Source of the DNA: Humisphaera borealis
GTDB taxonomy: Bacteria; Planctomycetota; Phycisphaerae; Tepidisphaerales; Tepidisphaeraceae
Length of the DNA: 64,000 bases
Reading direction: 5' to 3'
Assembly (NCBI RefSeq): GCF_015169395.1
Contig: NZ_CP063458.1
Location: forward strand, 6,965,954-7,029,953
Shown: positions 36,091 through 45,420 of the stretch, piece by piece
Layout: the number at the start of each line of letters is the position of its first letter
Position numbering within the stretch: position 1 is the stretch's first letter
Program-made: the position numbers and the translations under genes
Notes under the pieces: generated by a model
Told to the model about the DNA's origin: nothing
What the model saw: only the letters and a program-made list of their open reading frames with translations
Databases searched by the model: none

Positions 36091-36141
36091 CCCTCGGTTC
36101 TGCGGTTCCCCTTCCGGTCTTGAGATGTGAAGGACTTACCC

Positions 36142-37161
36142 ATGCCGTCGAAGACGATTCGAGCCGCCGCCGTTCAGATCGCTCCGGTCCTGCACAGCCG
36201 TGAAGGGACGATGGAGAAGGTGCTGTCGGCGATCAGCGACGCCGCGGACGAGGGGGCGGAGATCGTCGTTTTTCCCGAGACGTTTGTTCCCTACTACCCG
36301 TACTTTTCGTTCGTGCTGCCGCCGGTGCTGATGGGCGGCGAGCACATGAAGCTTTACGAAGAGGCAGTGACGATCCCCAGCCCCGCGGTGGACGCCGTCG
36401 CGTCGGCGGCGCGGGAGCATGAGATCGTCGTCGTACTCGGCGTCAACGAGCGAGACCACGGCTCGCTCTACAACGCGCAGCTCGTATTCGATGCCGACGG
36501 AACGATCGCCCTTCGACGGCGGAAGATCACGCCGACCTATCACGAGCGGATGGTTTGGGGCCAGGGTGATGGCTCAGGGCTGAAGGTCGTGCAGACGGCG
36601 GTCGGCCGGGTCGGGGCATTGGCCTGCTGGGAGCACTACAACCCGCTGGCCCGCTACGCCCTCATGGCGCAGCACGAAGAGATTCATGTCAGCCAGTTTC
36701 CCGGATCGATGGTCGGCCAGATCTTCGCCGACCAGATGGAAGTGACGATCCGGCACCATGCCCTGGAGTCGGGATGCTTCGTCATCAACGCGACCGGCTG
36801 GCTGACGGACGAACAGATTGTGTCGATCACGCCGGACGCCAAACTGCAGAAGGCCCTGCGGGGCGGGTGCTGCACGGCGATTATCTCACCGGAAGGATCG
36901 CACCTGTGCCCCAAGCTGACCGAAGGCGAAGGCATCGCGATCGCCGATCTGGACTTCAGCCTGATCACCAAACGCAAACGCATGATGGACAGCGTCGGCC
37001 ATTACGCCCGGCCCGAGTTGCTGAGCCTGGTCGCCAACGTCAAGCCGGCAATGCCGATGGTCATCGACGGCCCGTCGCCCATCCCTGCGATGACGGAAGC
37101 CGTAGAGCCGACGGAGATCCCCAACCCGTGGCAGGAACTCGCGCAGGCGGCGAGCGCGTGA
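36142..37161 (+). CDS. Nit1C cluster nitrilase (Sll0784 family)
   Basis: The 339-residue enzyme is a carbon-nitrogen hydrolase of the nitrilase-1 branch. The catalytic triad is complete: Glu46 ([13 protein letters not shown]), Lys128 ([12 protein letters not shown]) and Cys162 ([15 protein letters not shown]). The WEHYNPL wording and PYYPYFSF are typical of true nitrilases rather than amidases. Nitrilases turn nitriles into acids plus ammonium. The natural substrate of the Nit1C enzyme is not settled; the cluster is reported to be tied to cyanide assimilation. The start [12 protein letters not shown] at 36142 follows GAAGGA; an upstream GTG is less likely. Confidence 0.92.
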   Translation: MPSKTIRAAAVQIAPVLHSREGTMEKVLSAISDAADEGAEIVVFPETFVPYYPYFSFVLPPVLMGGEHMKLYEEAVTIPSPAVDAVASAAREHEIVVVLGVNERDHGSLYNAQLVFDADGTIALRRRKITPTYHERMVWGQGDGSGLKVVQTAVGRVGALACWEHYNPLARYALMAQHEEIHVSQFPGSMVGQIFADQMEVTIRHHALESGCFVINATGWLTDEQIVSITPDAKLQKALRGGCCTAIISPEGSHLCPKLTEGEGIAIADLDFSLITKRKRMMDSVGHYARPELLSLVANVKPAMPMVIDGPSPIPAMTEAVEPTEIPNPWQELAQAASA

Positions 37162-37174
37162 CATCGGATGGCGC

Positions 37175-37324
37175 ATCTGTGACACGGGCTTCCAGCCCGT
37201 GCTGGTTGCGCTGGACTTCTGAAATCGCCAACAGCGCGTGCTTGAAACGTCTTTCTGGCGGATCGCGATGAACGACAACCGGTGCTCCAGTGCACCACGC
37301 ACGGGCTGTAAGCCCGTGTCGCTG
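37175..37324. repeat. CACGGGCT palindrome pair (family C)
   Basis: GACACGGGCTTCCAGCCCGTGC near 37180-37203 and GCACGGGCTGTAAGCCCGTGTC near 37299-37320 are each palindromic and are reverse complements of each other. They fill the gap between nitrilase and flavin oxidoreductase. Confidence 0.75.
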
Positions 37325-37348
37325 ATTGGCCTTCGTATCTGGTGAATC

Positions 37349-38662
37349 ATGACACAAACGCATTACCCGGTGATCGTGATTGGCGGCGGCCAGGCGGGGC
37401 TTTCGATCAGCCATCAACTGACGCAGCGCGGCATCGACCACCTCGTCTTTGAGAAGCACCGGATCGGCCACGCCTGGCGTGAATACCGGTGGGATTCGTT
37501 CTGCCTCGTGACGCCGAACTGGCAATGCAAGCTGCCGGACTTTCCCTACACGGGCAAAGACCCCGAAGGCTTCATGGGGAAGCACGCGATTGTCGAGTAC
37601 ATCGAGCAATTCGCCGCGTCATTCGGGGCACCGGTACGGGAAGGCGTCAGCGTGACGCGCCTCCGCCGGGTGACGAGTGATGCCGCGACCATGTTCGAAC
37701 TCGAGACCTCCGCCGGCGTATTCACCGCCGACCAGGTCGTTGTCGCGGTAGGGGGATATCACCTGCCCGTCGTTCCGCGGATGGCCGAGCGGCTGCCGAA
37801 AGACCTCGCGCAGATTCACTCGCGCGAATACAAGAACCCGCAGTCGATGCCCGACGGCGACGTGCTGGTCATCGGCAGCGGCCAGTCCGGCTGCCAGATC
37901 GCCGAGGACCTCCATATAGCCGGCCGTAAGGTCCACCTTTGCGTCGGCGGTGCCCCGCGTGTCGCAAGGCGATATCGCGGTAAGGACGTCGTCGAGTGGC
38001 TCGACCTGATGGGGTTCTACGACCTGCCCGTCCACAAGCACCCGCTGAAGGAGCAGGTCCGCGGCCGCGCCAACCATTACGTCACCGGCCGCGACGGCGG
38101 CCGCGACATCGACCTGCGGCTACGCGCCAGCGAAGGCATGAATCTCTATGGCCGGCTTCTCGCGATCGAAGACGGCGTGATGCACTTTGGCCAAGACCTC
38201 AAACAGAACCTCGACAAGGCGGATGAGACGTCAGAGAGCATCAAGACCAGCATCGACAAGTTCATCGGCGAACGTGGCATATCCGCCCCGACCGAACCGC
38301 GGTACACGCCACTATGGCACCCGCCCGAGCCTGCGGTGACGACGCTGGACCTGAAGGCGTCGAACATCCGCTCGGTCATCTGGTCGATCGGCTATCGGGC
38401 GGACTTCAGTTGGATTGAGATTCCCGTCTTCGATGGCCGCGGCTACCCCGGACACCAGCGCGGCGTGACGACGTGCGAAGGCTTGTACTTCCTCGGATTG
38501 CCCTGGCTGTACACGTGGGGTTCCGGGCGGTTTTCCGGTGTGGCACGAGATGCGGCGTACGTCGCCGACCGTATCGAACTGTGCCGAAGTGAGGACGCCG
38601 ACGATGAAGTTGCCGTTCCGTACGACGGTGCACACATGATCGAGGCGTTGATCGGGTCGTGA
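37349..38662 (+). CDS. Nit1C cluster flavin-dependent oxidoreductase (MSMEG_0569 family)
   Basis: The 437-residue protein is a two-dinucleotide-domain flavoenzyme. FAD binds at [17 protein letters not shown] (residues 8-24) and NAD(P)H at [17 protein letters not shown] near 171. Early sequence [20 protein letters not shown] matches the MSMEG_0569-type family, which resembles FMO/Baeyer-Villiger-like monooxygenases. Reaction unknown; an oxidation of a nitrogen-containing intermediate is conceivable. It is the third gene of the cluster and has no overlapping neighbour. Confidence 0.87.
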   Translation: MTQTHYPVIVIGGGQAGLSISHQLTQRGIDHLVFEKHRIGHAWREYRWDSFCLVTPNWQCKLPDFPYTGKDPEGFMGKHAIVEYIEQFAASFGAPVREGVSVTRLRRVTSDAATMFELETSAGVFTADQVVVAVGGYHLPVVPRMAERLPKDLAQIHSREYKNPQSMPDGDVLVIGSGQSGCQIAEDLHIAGRKVHLCVGGAPRVARRYRGKDVVEWLDLMGFYDLPVHKHPLKEQVRGRANHYVTGRDGGRDIDLRLRASEGMNLYGRLLAIEDGVMHFGQDLKQNLDKADETSESIKTSIDKFIGERGISAPTEPRYTPLWHPPEPAVTTLDLKASNIRSVIWSIGYRADFSWIEIPVFDGRGYPGHQRGVTTCEGLYFLGLPWLYTWGSGRFSGVARDAAYVADRIELCRSEDADDEVAVPYDGAHMIEALIGS

Positions 38663-38846
38663 GTCTGATCCCCTCCTCCGGTACTCCGGGGGAGGGTTAG
38701 GGTGGGGGTCGTGTAGATGTACGTTCATCCGCCTGAAGCAGGCTTTCGCGCTATTGAGGTTCGTCGAAGACAGCCGTCCGAACGTAACTCGAAGCAACCC
38801 CCTCCCTAGCCCTCCCCCGGAGTACCGGAGGAGGGGACTAAGACCT
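38661..38846. repeat. Long palindrome (family A, copy 2)
   Basis: CCCCTCCTCCGGTACTCCGG at 38670 on is mirrored by CCGGAGTACCGGAGGAGGGG ending near 38836, inside arms of about 50 bases. Base pattern resembles the 1883-2069 element but the sequence differs. It fills the gap before the radical SAM gene. Confidence 0.75.
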
Positions 38847-38881
38847 GAGGAAGGGACTTGGTGCTGCCGGAGTGATTCGCT

Positions 38882-40102
38882 ATGCAACTCAACGTCGTCG
38901 GTCCGACATCGTCATCCTCGATCTCTTCGCAGGATCTCATCACCGAACTGCAATGGCTTGGATTGCGCCTCGATGACCCCTCCGCCGGTGCTGCCGGACG
39001 CAAAGGTGGCGCGGGGCCGTCGGACCATAAGGCGGTGACCGTACAGGGTCGCACCGTCATGGTGCCGATCCACACGCACGCAGCACACCAGTCTCCGTAC
39101 GTCGCCCGTAAGCCCGGCGAGGACGGTCTTTCAACGCTCGAGCGCGATGGCGTCGTTGTCGGTTCGATCGGCTTTCCCAGGCAACCTCGCTTCTACGGCC
39201 TGCAAACCTTCGACGGCATTCCCTATTGGAAAATCGCCGTGCTGCACTCCAGCGATGTGCTGGCGACGACCGTCCTGCAGAACTGCATCCGGTATCAGAA
39301 CCAGGCGACCACCTGTCAGTTCTGCGCGATCGGGCAGTCGCTCAAAGCCGGCAAGACGGTCGCCCGCAAGACGCCGCAGCAACTGGCCGAGGTGGCCCGG
39401 GCGGCGGTTCTGCTGGACGGGGTCAAGCACATGGTGATGACGACCGGCACGCCGAACCTGACCGATCGCGGCGCGCGGGTATTGTGCGAGAGCGCGTTCG
39501 AGATCAAGGGCGCGGTCGACCTGCCGATCCAGGGCCAGTGCGAACCACCCGACGACAACGCCTGGTTCCGCCGGATGCGCGAAGCGGGCATCGATACCCT
39601 CGGCATGCACCTGGAGGCGGTCGAACCGGCGGTGCGGGCGCGCATTATGCCGGGCAAGGCAAGCGTCTCGCTCGATCAGTATTTCGACGCGTTCGAGGTC
39701 GCCGTCGATGTCTTCGGTCGCGGGCAAGTGAGCACGTACATCCTTGCCGGCCTCGGCGACACGCCTGAAGCCATCATCCGCATGTGCGAGCGACTGATCG
39801 CCGTCGGCGTGTATCCGTTCGTCGTGCCGTTCGTGCCGATTTCGGGGACGGCGCTCGAAGCCCACCCCGCGCCGCGGGCTGACTTCATGCGGCCGCTGCT
39901 TCGCGAACTGGGCGGCATGCTGCACCGAGCAGGCATGACCTCCGCCGACATCAAGGCCGGCTGCGGCAAGTGCGGGGCGTGTTCGTCGCTGTCGGCATAC
40001 GAGCAGGAACATGCCGGTTGTGCGACGGCCCCATCGACCCAATCCGTAACGCCGGTCGCGGCCGCGATGACGAAGGCGGCGGGGAGCGTGTCGACATGCT
40101 GA
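38882..40102 (+). CDS. Nit1C cluster radical SAM protein (MSMEG_0568 family, Sll0785)
   Basis: The 406-residue protein carries a cysteine motif CIRYQNQATTCQFC (Cys135, Cys145, Cys148), a long-spaced version of the iron-sulfur motif of radical SAM enzymes (C-x9-C-x2-C rather than C-x3-C-x2-C). MTTGTPNLTDRGARVL and QCEPPDDNAW follow the TIM-barrel pattern, and a C-terminal cysteine-rich tail (AGCGKCGACSS) may hold another site. The reaction is unknown. Its stop overlaps the next gene start (ATGCTGATG), so the pair is translationally coupled. Confidence 0.85.
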   Translation: MQLNVVGPTSSSSISSQDLITELQWLGLRLDDPSAGAAGRKGGAGPSDHKAVTVQGRTVMVPIHTHAAHQSPYVARKPGEDGLSTLERDGVVVGSIGFPRQPRFYGLQTFDGIPYWKIAVLHSSDVLATTVLQNCIRYQNQATTCQFCAIGQSLKAGKTVARKTPQQLAEVARAAVLLDGVKHMVMTTGTPNLTDRGARVLCESAFEIKGAVDLPIQGQCEPPDDNAWFRRMREAGIDTLGMHLEAVEPAVRARIMPGKASVSLDQYFDAFEVAVDVFGRGQVSTYILAGLGDTPEAIIRMCERLIAVGVYPFVVPFVPISGTALEAHPAPRADFMRPLLRELGGMLHRAGMTSADIKAGCGKCGACSSLSAYEQEHAGCATAPSTQSVTPVAAAMTKAAGSVSTC

Positions 40103-40776
40103 TGACCAGTTGCCTGCTCGATCCTCCCGACGCCGTCGCCGCACAGGCGATGTCGTTCCACACCGGCACGGCGGCTTCGGCCTGGGCCGTGCCGTCGGGC
40201 GTTTACCGGGTGAAGCTGGCGACCGACGATTGGGAACTGCGTCGGTACTGGCAGTTGCGGCAGGACGTCTTTTGCCGCGAGCAGCGACTTTTCACCAACA
40301 CCGATCTCGACGAGAACGACAGCCACGCACAGCCGATCGTCGCCGTCTCGTACAACGCGGTGATGGACGACGATGTCGTCGGCGCGGTGCGAATCTATGA
40401 ACAATCGCCGGGCGTCTGGTGGGGATCGCGACTCGCCGTCGCGGCCGAATGGCGCGGCGTGCGCAGCCTGGCGGCGGGGCTCATCCGTTGCGCCGTTTGC
40501 ACCGCCCATGGCTACGGCTGCCGCACGTTCCTGGCGACGGTGCAGTTGCAGAACGTACCGCTGTTCCGGCGACTGCACTGGAGCACGCTGAGCGAGGTCG
40601 AAGTCTGCGGCAAGCCGCACCATCTGATGCAGGCGGACTTGGCACACTATCCCGCGGAGCGACGTCGCGAAGGTCATTCCGGCGTCGTCGTAACGAACCT
40701 CAGCGCCACAACTCGCGCGATCTCTCCCGCCTCAATCGGACACTCGACGATCTGTCCCTTCCTGGAGGTGTCGTGA
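40096..40776 (+). CDS. Nit1C cluster N-acetyltransferase (MSMEG_0567/Sll0786 family)
   Basis: The roughly 226-residue protein has the GNAT-like wording of the cluster family: RVKLATDDWELRRYWQLRQDVFCREQRLF, then VVGAVRIYEQSPGVWWGSRLAV and RSLAAGLIRCAVCTAHGYGC, with a C-terminal acyl-binding part. An acetyl or other acyl group is probably transferred to a small molecule made by the cluster. It overlaps the radical SAM stop by seven bases (or by one base if the ATG at 40102 is used), and the following gene starts inside its stop codon (GTGA). Confidence 0.83.
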   Translation: MLMTSCLLDPPDAVAAQAMSFHTGTAASAWAVPSGVYRVKLATDDWELRRYWQLRQDVFCREQRLFTNTDLDENDSHAQPIVAVSYNAVMDDDVVGAVRIYEQSPGVWWGSRLAVAAEWRGVRSLAAGLIRCAVCTAHGYGCRTFLATVQLQNVPLFRRLHWSTLSEVEVCGKPHHLMQADLAHYPAERRREGHSGVVVTNLSATTRAISPASIGHSTICPFLEVS

Positions 40777-41726
40777 ACCTCCCGCAACTCAACGCCTATT
40801 TGCAAGGTCTGCGCGGCGTTGGACACAAGCTCGACATTCAGAAGGTCGCGCCCGCGATTGGTACATCTGCCGTTCCTGTCGGCGACGATTGCGCCGCCAT
40901 CCCTGACGGCGACGGGTACTTGTTGTTTGCGATCGAAGGCCTGCTCGATGAGTTCGTCGCCGCCGAACCCTGGTTCGCCGGGTATTGCTCGGTGATGGTC
41001 AACGTCAGCGACATCTGCGCGATGGGCGGCCGGCCGACGGCGGTCGTCGACGCGATCTGGGCGGCATCGGCCGAAAAGGCCGGGCCGATCTGGGATGGCA
41101 TGCACACCGCCGCTACGAAGTACGGTGTGCCCATCGTCGGCGGGCACACGAATCATCGGTCGGCAGGGGACCACTTAGCCGTCGCGATCGTAGGTCGGGC
41201 CAGGAAACTGCTCACCAGCTTCGACGCCCGCCCCGGCGATGCGTTGGTCGTAGCGATCGACCTGCGCGGCGAATGGTACGGGCCGTACCCGTACTGGAAC
41301 GCCAGCACGACAGTCCCCGGCGATCGCCTGCGCGGCGACCTGGAACTATTGCCCATGATCGCCGAGGCCGGGCTGGCCGTTGCCGCGAAGGACATCAGCA
41401 TGGGCGGCGTTGTCGGCACGACGACGATGCTTGCCGAGTGTTCTGGCGTCGGGGTGACGATTGACGTGTCGCGTATACCGATGGCTGAGGGTGCCCTGCG
41501 TGAAAAGTGGCTGTCGGCGTTTCCGAGCTTTGGGTTTGTCCTCGCCGTGCCGCAGGCCAGTGTTGCCGCCGTGGTCGATCGATTCTCGGGTCGCGGCATC
41601 GCCGCGGCGGCCGTGGGAACGTTTGACGATAGCCGAACGGTTCGGCTCGCCGACGGCGCGGGGCCCAGCGAGTTGTTCTGGGACCTCCGGCGTAAGCCGT
41701 TTATTGGATTCGGGCCTGCCGCTTAG
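40773..41726 (+). CDS. Nit1C cluster AIR-synthase-like protein (Sll0787 family)
   Basis: The 317-residue protein starts with GTG (VNLPQLNAYL), preceded by GGAGG, and overlaps the upstream stop by four bases. It belongs to the PurM/ThiL/SelD-like ATP-binding fold: VPVGDDCAAIPDGDGYLLFA, VNVSDICAMGGRPTAVVDAIW and VPIVGGHTNHRS carry the two aspartates and the glycine-rich parts of the fold. These proteins phosphorylate or amidate small molecules with ATP. The exact reaction is unknown. Confidence 0.86.
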   Translation: MNLPQLNAYLQGLRGVGHKLDIQKVAPAIGTSAVPVGDDCAAIPDGDGYLLFAIEGLLDEFVAAEPWFAGYCSVMVNVSDICAMGGRPTAVVDAIWAASAEKAGPIWDGMHTAATKYGVPIVGGHTNHRSAGDHLAVAIVGRARKLLTSFDARPGDALVVAIDLRGEWYGPYPYWNASTTVPGDRLRGDLELLPMIAEAGLAVAAKDISMGGVVGTTTMLAECSGVGVTIDVSRIPMAEGALREKWLSAFPSFGFVLAVPQASVAAVVDRFSGRGIAAAAVGTFDDSRTVRLADGAGPSELFWDLRRKPFIGFGPAA

Positions 41727-41744
41727 GCAAAAGACTCGGATCGC

Positions 41745-41824
41745 ATGGGCAACGGTACCCCGTTGCCCGTGTCGAACGTCGGACGGCGATCGCCACGGGC
41801 AAGCGAGTACGCTTGCCCATGCCA
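41745..41824. repeat. Palindrome pair GGGCAA...TTGCCC (family D)
   Basis: CATGGGCAACGGTACCCCGTTGCCC (from 41745) and CACGGGCAAGCGAGTACGCTTGCCCATG (to 41822) are each palindromic and are also related to each other. They lie between the AIR-synthase-like gene and the glycosyltransferase gene, whose start is at 41876. Confidence 0.65.
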
Positions 41825-41875
41825 CCCGGAAATGAAGCCGTCTTCGATTCGCAGCTTCAGCAAGTGATTTGTTCC

Positions 41876-43102
41876 ATGAGTCGTCCACTCCGTATCGGCC
41901 TCTTCACCCACTCCACCAATCCTCGTGGCGGCGTGGTGCATTGCCTTGAGCTGGGCGAAGCGCTTGCACAACTCGGTCATGATGTCACTGTTCACGCCCC
42001 GGCCGAAGCCGGCCGCCGATTCTTCCGGCCGCCTGTCCTCGCGCGGCACGTGCTGGTGCCGGCGCGGGCGGTGAAGGCCGCCTTGCCGGTCGTTGTCCGG
42101 CAGCGCATCCAGGAGTACGTCGACTACGTCGCCAACGGGAACGCCAGTTTCGACATCTTCCACGCCCACGACGGCATCAGTGGTGGCGCACTGGCGGACC
42201 TCACGGAAGCGGGTCTTATCGAAGGTTTCGTGCGAACCGTTCATCATCTGGACCAGTTCGAAGATCCCTACCTCGACGCCACTCAATCGAGATCGGTTCA
42301 GGCGGCCAGGCAATGTCTCTGTGTCAGCTCCCATTGGCGGGGGGCGCTCTTTTCACGCTACGGAGTTGATGCGACGACCGTTCCCAACGGCGTGAACCTG
42401 AGCCGGTTCGACCCGACGCCGACCGACTCGGACGGGCCGTTGCGCGATAAGCTGATGGAAGGGGGCCGTGCCGGGCCGTTCTTTCTTGCCGTCGGCGGAA
42501 TCGAACGGCGGAAGAACACGGTCAACATCCTGCGGGCGTTTCTGGAAGTTCGTCAGTCACTCTCCCGCGCGGTGCTGGTGATCGCGGGCGGGGCGAGCCT
42601 GCTTGACCACTCCGACTATCGGCGCGAGTTCGACGCCGTCGTCGCCGCTGCCGGACCCGACGCGGCAAACTCGGTGGTCATCACGGGCGCCATGTCGGAC
42701 GACCAGATGGCGTCGGCGTATCGGATCGCCGACGCGCTGGTGTTCCCTTCGACGGTCGAAGGGTTTGGGCTGGCGGTCCTTGAAGCGATGGCCAGCGGCA
42801 CGCCGGTCATCACGTCGCGCATGCCGCCGTTCACCGAATACCTCGACGACAGCAAGGCGATCCTGGTCGACCCGCACGATCCCGGGCAGATCGCCGCGGC
42901 GATGCTGCGGGTGTTCGATCCGTCGTTGCGCCACGATCTGCGGTCCGCGGGATTGCAGGTCAGCGTGCATTATTCGTGGCAGGCGTCGGCCGCGGCACAC
43001 ATGAGGGCCTACGGCGGCGTGGCGGTCACACCGTCGCCGACTGACCTTAAAGGAGAACCCAACCATGCCGGAAATGCGGTTTCGAGTTCGCTGGCCGGAT
43101 GA
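41876..43102 (+). CDS. Nit1C cluster glycosyltransferase (MSMEG_0565 family)
   Basis: The 408-residue GT4-type enzyme opens with RIGLFTHSTNPRGGVVHCLELGEAL, the Rossmann donor/acceptor start, and has the C-terminal donor-binding EGFGLAVLEAMASGTPVI near residue 296, where the two glutamates of the E-x7-E motif are visible. It most likely glycosylates a small molecule produced by the cluster. The start MSRPLRIG is supported by family-like wording and an upstream palindrome that would separate it from an earlier in-frame ATG. Its end overlaps the next gene by 38 bases. Confidence 0.86.
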   Translation: MSRPLRIGLFTHSTNPRGGVVHCLELGEALAQLGHDVTVHAPAEAGRRFFRPPVLARHVLVPARAVKAALPVVVRQRIQEYVDYVANGNASFDIFHAHDGISGGALADLTEAGLIEGFVRTVHHLDQFEDPYLDATQSRSVQAARQCLCVSSHWRGALFSRYGVDATTVPNGVNLSRFDPTPTDSDGPLRDKLMEGGRAGPFFLAVGGIERRKNTVNILRAFLEVRQSLSRAVLVIAGGASLLDHSDYRREFDAVVAAAGPDAANSVVITGAMSDDQMASAYRIADALVFPSTVEGFGLAVLEAMASGTPVITSRMPPFTEYLDDSKAILVDPHDPGQIAAAMLRVFDPSLRHDLRSAGLQVSVHYSWQASAAAHMRAYGGVAVTPSPTDLKGEPNHAGNAVSSSLAG

Positions 43103-43352
43103 ATCGGTCAGTTCATGCTATTCCCCGTCGCTGGTGATCAAGGACTTCTTCGAGGTCGGCCAGTCGTACACGGTCGCCGATTTCGTGGGCCGCAGCCGCG
43201 AGGCGCTGACGATTGCCTCGAACCGCGTCAAACAGAAGTACGGGTTTGCCTGTTCGTCGGCGGCCGATCAGCTGCAAAGCATCGAGAGCACCGCCGCGCG
43301 GTTCAAGAATGCTTCGGAGCAGAAGGTGCTGGTGCTGGGGTTTGACGAATGA
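43065..43352 (+). CDS. Nit1C cluster small protein (MSMEG_0570 family)
   Basis: The 95-residue product starts MPEMRFRVRWPDESVSSCYSP and continues LVIKDFFEVGQSYTVADFVGRSREAL, which matches the short nitrogen-starvation family found at the end or start of Nit1C clusters. The strong AAAGGAG lies eight bases before the start. It overlaps the glycosyltransferase gene by 38 bases. Its role is unknown; it could be a cofactor or assembly protein. Confidence 0.85.
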   Translation: MPEMRFRVRWPDESVSSCYSPSLVIKDFFEVGQSYTVADFVGRSREALTIASNRVKQKYGFACSSAADQLQSIESTAARFKNASEQKVLVLGFDE

Positions 43353-43384
43353 AGATTGATTCGCGGCCGCTTGTTTAGCGCGTG

Positions 43385-45243
43385 ATGCCGGCTCGCGGTA
43401 TAGTCGAGCCCACCTTGCTCTTCGCCGCGCCCATCTGGTTGTTCGGCCTCATCCCCTGGGGGATCGTGGCGGTCGTGCTGCTGATGAGCCGGCGTCCGCG
43501 GACGGATGTCCCTTACCTCGATCTATGGACGATCAACGCGCCGCAGGAATCCATCCGGCGGAGTTTCTCCACGCCGCCGGCAGGCGTCATCCTCGTGTTG
43601 CTCGCAGTTTTGCTGGTCATCCTGGCGGCGGCGTCGCCGTCGCTGCGACGGCCGGGCATTGCGGCGATCAATGTCGTCGTCGATACCTGCGTGGAGATGT
43701 CTTCGCGGTCGGACGTCAGCCCTGGCGCACCGACGGCACCGCCACGGTATGTTGAAGCTGGTGATCGATTGGCGGCGTTGCTGGAGCAAGCCGGTGCCGG
43801 CTCGGTGCCCGTCGATCTGATCGTCATCCCAGGCAGGTCCGACCGCCCCGGCCGCGAGCCAGTGGCACTACGGACCGATGCCGCCTCGCTCCGGTCGGTG
43901 CTCGCCACAGCACCGCCGACGGCAGTCGCGACGGCGGCGACGGTCGATCGCGTGGTGTCCCGTCTACTGGCAGACCCGCAGGCTCGCGTGATTGTGCTGA
44001 GTGATCGTCGGCCGATCGTGTCGGTGTCGACTGCGGCGACCGATACGACCGAGACAACCGCGCGATGGGCCGTCCTGTCTCCGTCCCGACCCGTCGCCGA
44101 CAACATCGGCATCCGGCAATTCAGCGTTCGACGGACCCCGGCTGGCCAGGCGATGGTTGCCCTCGAGCGGAGTTTTGGCAACGGGCCCGAGTTGCCGACG
44201 ATGGGCCGGGTGGCGCTGCGAATCTCGTCCGGCGGCCAGCAGGCGGAGCGATCGGTCGATCTGCCCCGCGGGGCGCGCCAGGATCTGTTCGTTGACCTGC
44301 CGGCGGTCGGTGACGTCATCACGGCGGAGTTGGTGTACACCGGACCGGCCGGTGCCGGCGGGGAGGCGGTTCGATACGCCGATGCATTCCCCGGTGACGA
44401 TCGTGCCGATCTCATCGCCGAAGCAAACGGGCCCGTGATCGAGCCTTCGGTCAGTGTCGGCGAACTTGATCGACTGATCGGACTCTATTCGCGAGCCCGG
44501 CCCGCCGGAGACCGCTCGGTTCACGTACGGCTGACGTCGACACCTGCCGAACTCGGGACGTCACCCGGTGTCATTCTGCCAGCCATTACAGGCCTTTCGC
44601 GCACGACCCGGGCGACGCGCGTGGTCGATCACCCCGTTCTTGGCGGGGCCGACCTGGCGTCGATCGATCTTCCTGCCACCGTCGACCGCGCTCTGCCTGC
44701 GGGGCGTTGGGATGTCGTGCTGGCCGATGCTTTCGGTCCCCTGGTTGCGGTGCGCGCGACGGAGAGTCCCGCGGCCGTTCGGCAGGTCAGGCAGGCCTGG
44801 TGTGCGATCGATCCGCGAGGCTGGGGGCAGCAGGTCGCGTATGTCGTCTTCTGGTCGGCGATGCTGGACTGGCTGGGAGAGGCCGACGGGCGCGATCAGT
44901 TTGTGTCGCACCCACTGAATGAGTTGACGCCGGCCTGGATACCTTTCGAACCTGCATCCGGAGGTGATGGGCGACGGTACTGGCCGGGGATCTATCAGCG
45001 TGACGACGGGGTTCGCCGGGCGTTCGGCCCAACGCAGGCGGTGGCTACCGCCGAAGTTGGAAGGGAGATTCAGACGAAGCCATCGTCGCGTTGCTGCGGA
45101 AGGGAAGCCGGCTGTTGCCCCTGGCACCCTGGCTATTGCTGTTGGCGGGGGGGCTAATGGCGTTTGCGGCGACCGTTTGGCGAAGAAAGTCGCGTGCCTC
45201 GACCGGACCCGCCGTGACCAACGAAGACCCGGCGACCAGGTGA
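43385..45243 (+). CDS. BatA-like aerotolerance-type membrane protein with a frameshift
   Basis: The first frame runs to 45157; the proper C-terminus lies in another frame. The N-terminus (LLFAAPIWLFGLIPWGIVAV, two helices, then PYLDLW) is that of BatA-family proteins. The vWA-like part has VVDTCVEMSS, so the MIDAS motif DxSxS is lost. Near 45062-45075 the frame goes wrong: read one base shifted, the sequence becomes DSDEAIVALLRKGSRLLPLAPWLLLLAGGLM, the membrane helix and tail typical of the family, ending at TGA 45241-45243. One missing base would restore one frame. The start could be the ATG at 43385 or a TTG at 43415. Confidence 0.72.
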
Positions 45244-45420
45244 CTTTCGGCCCCGAGCTTTGTTCTCGCGGCGTCTTGACACGATTTTCCACTCTCTTTA
45301 GTGTCTGTGACATCGATACAGCGGTGGCGCATCGTCGCGTTAACGCTCGTGGTCGCGGGCACCATCCGCTCCTTTCCCCGCCGACCGGCGTGGACGCCGT
45401 CATCTGAGGAAACTCTGGCC

